Shown here one piece after another: positions 34,079-36,008 of a DNA stretch of 36,008 bases. Every line of letters starts with the position of its first letter. The first letter of the stretch is position 1. Origin of the DNA: Gammaproteobacteria bacterium 13_2_20CM_66_19 (GTDB lineage: Bacteria; Pseudomonadota; Gammaproteobacteria; Steroidobacterales; Steroidobacteraceae); contig MNCZ01000023.1 in the NCBI GenBank assembly GCA_001914695.1, positions 1-36,008 of the forward strand, given 5' to 3'. Below the pieces are notes generated by a model, which did no database searches, was not told the DNA's origin, and worked only from the letters and a program-made list of their open reading frames with translations. The translations under genes and the position numbers were made by a program.

Positions 34079-34945
34079 ATGAGATCGCCCACCAGCCAAG
34101 AAGGAAGCGTTGAGCCATGGTTCGATGGCGACCGCAGCGCTCCGGCCGTGTTGCTCCTCCACGGCTTTCCGACATCCTCCCATATGTTCCGAAACCTGAT
34201 TCCGCGCCTCGCGGAGCACTATCGCGTGGTGGCGCCGGATCTCCCGGGATTCGGCTTCTCGCTCGCGCCGGAACACGGACCCTTCCGGCACACGTTTGAC
34301 GATCTCGCTGCCGTTGTCGATCGGCTGACGCAGGTGCTTGGCCTGAAGGATTACGCCATCTACGTCTTCGACTACGGTGCGCCGGTGGGATTTCGCTTGG
34401 CGCTCCAACACCCCGACCGAATTACCGCAATCATTTCGCAGAACGGCAATGCCTTCTTTGAGGGCCTCAGCGACGGCTGGAACCCGATTCAGAAATACTG
34501 GAAGGAGCCTACGGCCGAGAATCGGGAGGCGTTACGTGCCCTTCTGACCTCGCAAGCGACCAAGTGGCAGTACCTGCACGGCGTCGCCGACGAATCGCTC
34601 GTCGCACCTGAAGCCTACGTGCTCGATTCAGCGTTGCTGGCGCGGACGGGAAACGACGAGATTCAGCTGAATCTGTTCCTCGACTACGCCAACAACGTCG
34701 CGCTCTATCCCAAGTTCCAGGAATACTTCCGCGCCAAGCGGCCGCCGCTGCTCGCCGTATGGGGCAAGAACGATCCGTTCTTCCTGCCCGCGGGCGCACA
34801 CGCCTTCACGCGCGATAACCCGAACGCTGAAGTGCAGGTCTTCGACACCGGTCACTTCGCGCTCGAGACCCATCTTGAAGAGATCGCAGCCGCAATCACC
34901 GACTTCCTCGGGCGGCGGCTCCCGCGATCGACGACCCGCAAATAA
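34079..34945 (+). CDS. Alpha/beta hydrolase with Asp nucleophile
   Basis: 288 residues as drawn. The fold is clear: oxyanion HGFPTSS from 28, nucleophile elbow VFDYGAPVG with Asp98 (Asp, not Ser), acid Asp232 in WGKNDPFF and His259 in TGHFALETH. An Asp-Asp-His triad is that of haloalkane dehalogenases and epoxide hydrolases, but the cap residues that would settle the substrate are not decisive. The N-terminus is odd: homologues usually have about 20 residues of beta-strand before the AP-VLLLHG block, while here it is short and low in similarity. The ATG at 34079 has no ribosome site, so the start is uncertain or the 5' end is altered. It precedes the oxidoreductase gene by 29 bp. Confidence 0.82.
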   Translation: MRSPTSQEGSVEPWFDGDRSAPAVLLLHGFPTSSHMFRNLIPRLAEHYRVVAPDLPGFGFSLAPEHGPFRHTFDDLAAVVDRLTQVLGLKDYAIYVFDYGAPVGFRLALQHPDRITAIISQNGNAFFEGLSDGWNPIQKYWKEPTAENREALRALLTSQATKWQYLHGVADESLVAPEAYVLDSALLARTGNDEIQLNLFLDYANNVALYPKFQEYFRAKRPPLLAVWGKNDPFFLPAGAHAFTRDNPNAEVQVFDTGHFALETHLEEIAAAITDFLGRRLPRSTTRK

Positions 34946-34974
34946 TCCACTACCTCAGACAAGGAGACAGCGGC

Positions 34975-35961
34975 ATGCGTGCCATTGTGATCAACGAGTA
35001 CGGTGGTCCGGAACAACTCATCATTAAAGATCTTCCGGAGCCCAAACCTGAACCGGGTCAAGTCGTGATCGAGGTCAAGGCATTTGGACTCAATCACGCT
35101 GAAACCTACATGCGCAAAGGCTTGTGGGGCGACGTCGCCAAAGTCACCGGCATTGAGTGCGTCGGCGTTGTCAAAGCCGATCCCGCCGGGAACTTCGCGC
35201 AAGGCCAAAAGGTCATCGCCATCATGGGTGGAATGGGTCGACTGATCAACGGTAGCTATGCTGAGTACACGCGATTGCCATCGACCAACGTCGTCGCGGT
35301 CAACTCGGCGTTACCGTGGAACGAGTTAACTGCGATTCCCGAGTGCTACGCGACCGCCTGGGCGTGTCTGTTTGGTAATCTTGACATCAAGCGCGGACAG
35401 ACACTCCTGATCAGAGGGGCGACCTCGGCGCTCGGCCAGGCAGCATTGAACATCGCCACGCACGCAGGCGCCCGGGTCATCGCCACGACACGCAGCCCGG
35501 AGCGGCGCGTGAAGCTGGAGTCACTGGGGGCTGAAACCGCTCTCGTCGACGCGCACGACCTCTCGCGCCGGGTCCGGGACAGTCACCCGGCCGGCCTTGA
35601 CGCGGTACTCGATCTCGTCGGCAACAGCACGCTGCTCGATTCACTGGCGATGGTACGGCGGCATGGGCGAGTGTGTCAGGCCGGATTCCTCGGTGGTCTC
35701 TCGCCGCTCGAATCGTTCAATCCACTGCTACAGGTGCCGAGCGGCGTGCACTTCAGTTTTTTTGGCAGCTTCGTGTTCGGAACACCTGAGTTTCCCCTGT
35801 CCGAGATCCCTTTCCAGGAGATTCTTGATCGCGCCGCGAACGGTGTCTACCAGGCAAAGCCCGCCAGGACCTTTATGTTCGATGAGATTCGGGATGCTCA
35901 CCGGCTTATGGAGTCGAACCAGGCGAATGGAAAAATTGTCGTGAAAGTGGCGTCGGGGTGA
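34975..35961 (+). CDS. Zinc-less quinone oxidoreductase-like medium-chain reductase
   Basis: 328 residues, preceded by AAGGAG at good spacing. Medium-chain dehydrogenase fold of the quinone oxidoreductase group: MRAIVINEYGGPEQL, GLNHAETYMRKG, GIECVGVV, and an NADPH-binding turn RGATSALGQAALNIA. Cys and His ligands for zinc are absent, so it should be an NADPH-dependent reductase of quinones or alpha,beta-unsaturated carbonyls. It is probably cotranscribed with the alpha/beta hydrolase and may be under the CGNR regulator. The natural substrate cannot be read from sequence. After its stop, 47 bp remain with no feature. Confidence 0.87.
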   Translation: MRAIVINEYGGPEQLIIKDLPEPKPEPGQVVIEVKAFGLNHAETYMRKGLWGDVAKVTGIECVGVVKADPAGNFAQGQKVIAIMGGMGRLINGSYAEYTRLPSTNVVAVNSALPWNELTAIPECYATAWACLFGNLDIKRGQTLLIRGATSALGQAALNIATHAGARVIATTRSPERRVKLESLGAETALVDAHDLSRRVRDSHPAGLDAVLDLVGNSTLLDSLAMVRRHGRVCQAGFLGGLSPLESFNPLLQVPSGVHFSFFGSFVFGTPEFPLSEIPFQEILDRAANGVYQAKPARTFMFDEIRDAHRLMESNQANGKIVVKVASG

Positions 35962-36008
35962 GTTCTCGAGTCACCCTCGATCCGGGTCGATCGCGGCGAC
36001 GATCCGTC

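Noticed and set aside
33913..34113. A 66-codon open frame before the hydrolase
   Set aside because: TTG start, no ribosome site and no recognisable domain; it may be remnant sequence but cannot be supported as a gene.
34079..34945. Calling the hydrolase a haloalkane dehalogenase outright
   Set aside because: The Asp nucleophile fits both dehalogenases and epoxide hydrolases, and many uncharacterised homologues share the DYGAPVG motif; substrate cannot be decided.

Overview
The window is GC-rich, densely coded chromosomal DNA with no rRNA, CRISPR array or recognisable insertion sequence. Gene order and protein content point to a gammaproteobacterium: tRNA-Leu / rnr-rlmB / rpsF-rpsR-rplI-dnaB-alr, ffh / rpsP-rimM-trmD-rplS, a complete Mla lipid-transport set (so a Gram-negative outer membrane), and SppA. 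A high-GC lineage outside the Enterobacterales is likely (for example near Xanthomonadales, Nevskiales or Steroidobacterales). I cannot fix the genus by reading alone.

Layout. 1-3836: the 3' part of mlaA (+) converges on mlaFEDCB (-), the machinery that keeps phospholipids out of the outer leaflet. A class I fructose-bisphosphate aldolase (3862-4884, -) lies just upstream of mlaF. 5155-13429: a nine-gene SUF iron-sulfur operon, with an Rrf2-family regulator, sufB, sufC, sufD, sufS, sufU, sufT, a Rieske-type ferredoxin and a SixA-like phosphatase. sufB is interrupted by a 357-residue intein carrying a LAGLIDADG homing endonuclease. The intein sits exactly in front of the cysteine that accepts persulfide sulfur in SufB. 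13477-17276: amino-acid catabolism, with an Fe-S serine dehydratase (sdaA, -) divergent from kbl-tdh (threonine to glycine plus acetyl-CoA). 17279-19111: sppA. 19122-22530: rplS-trmD-rimM-rpsP and ffh (-). 22620-25764: a CorB-type CBS membrane protein, then a PP2C phosphatase and a double-FHA protein. 25830-32609: alr-dnaB-rplI-rpsR-rpsF and rlmB-rnr (-). 32658-32739: tRNA-Leu(CAG).

Beyond tRNA-Leu the sequence changes character. There is a 387-bp non-coding, partly AT-rich stretch, followed by a small accessory module: a CGNR zinc-finger regulator (-) divergent from an alpha/beta hydrolase with an Asp nucleophile and a quinone-oxidoreductase-like enzyme. Repeated operator-like sequences lie on the regulator's promoter.

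How the parts connect. The SUF operon supplies clusters, and one consumer, the [4Fe-4S] serine dehydratase, lies convergently next to it. The most interesting object is the SufB intein: SufB cannot take up sulfur until the intein has excised, and the splicing nucleophile and the sulfur-acceptor cysteine are the same residue. Other signals worth checking are an Rrf2 operator palindrome on the suf promoter, a CRP-like site before the PP2C gene, apparently leaderless ffh and kbl, and the CGNR operator region.
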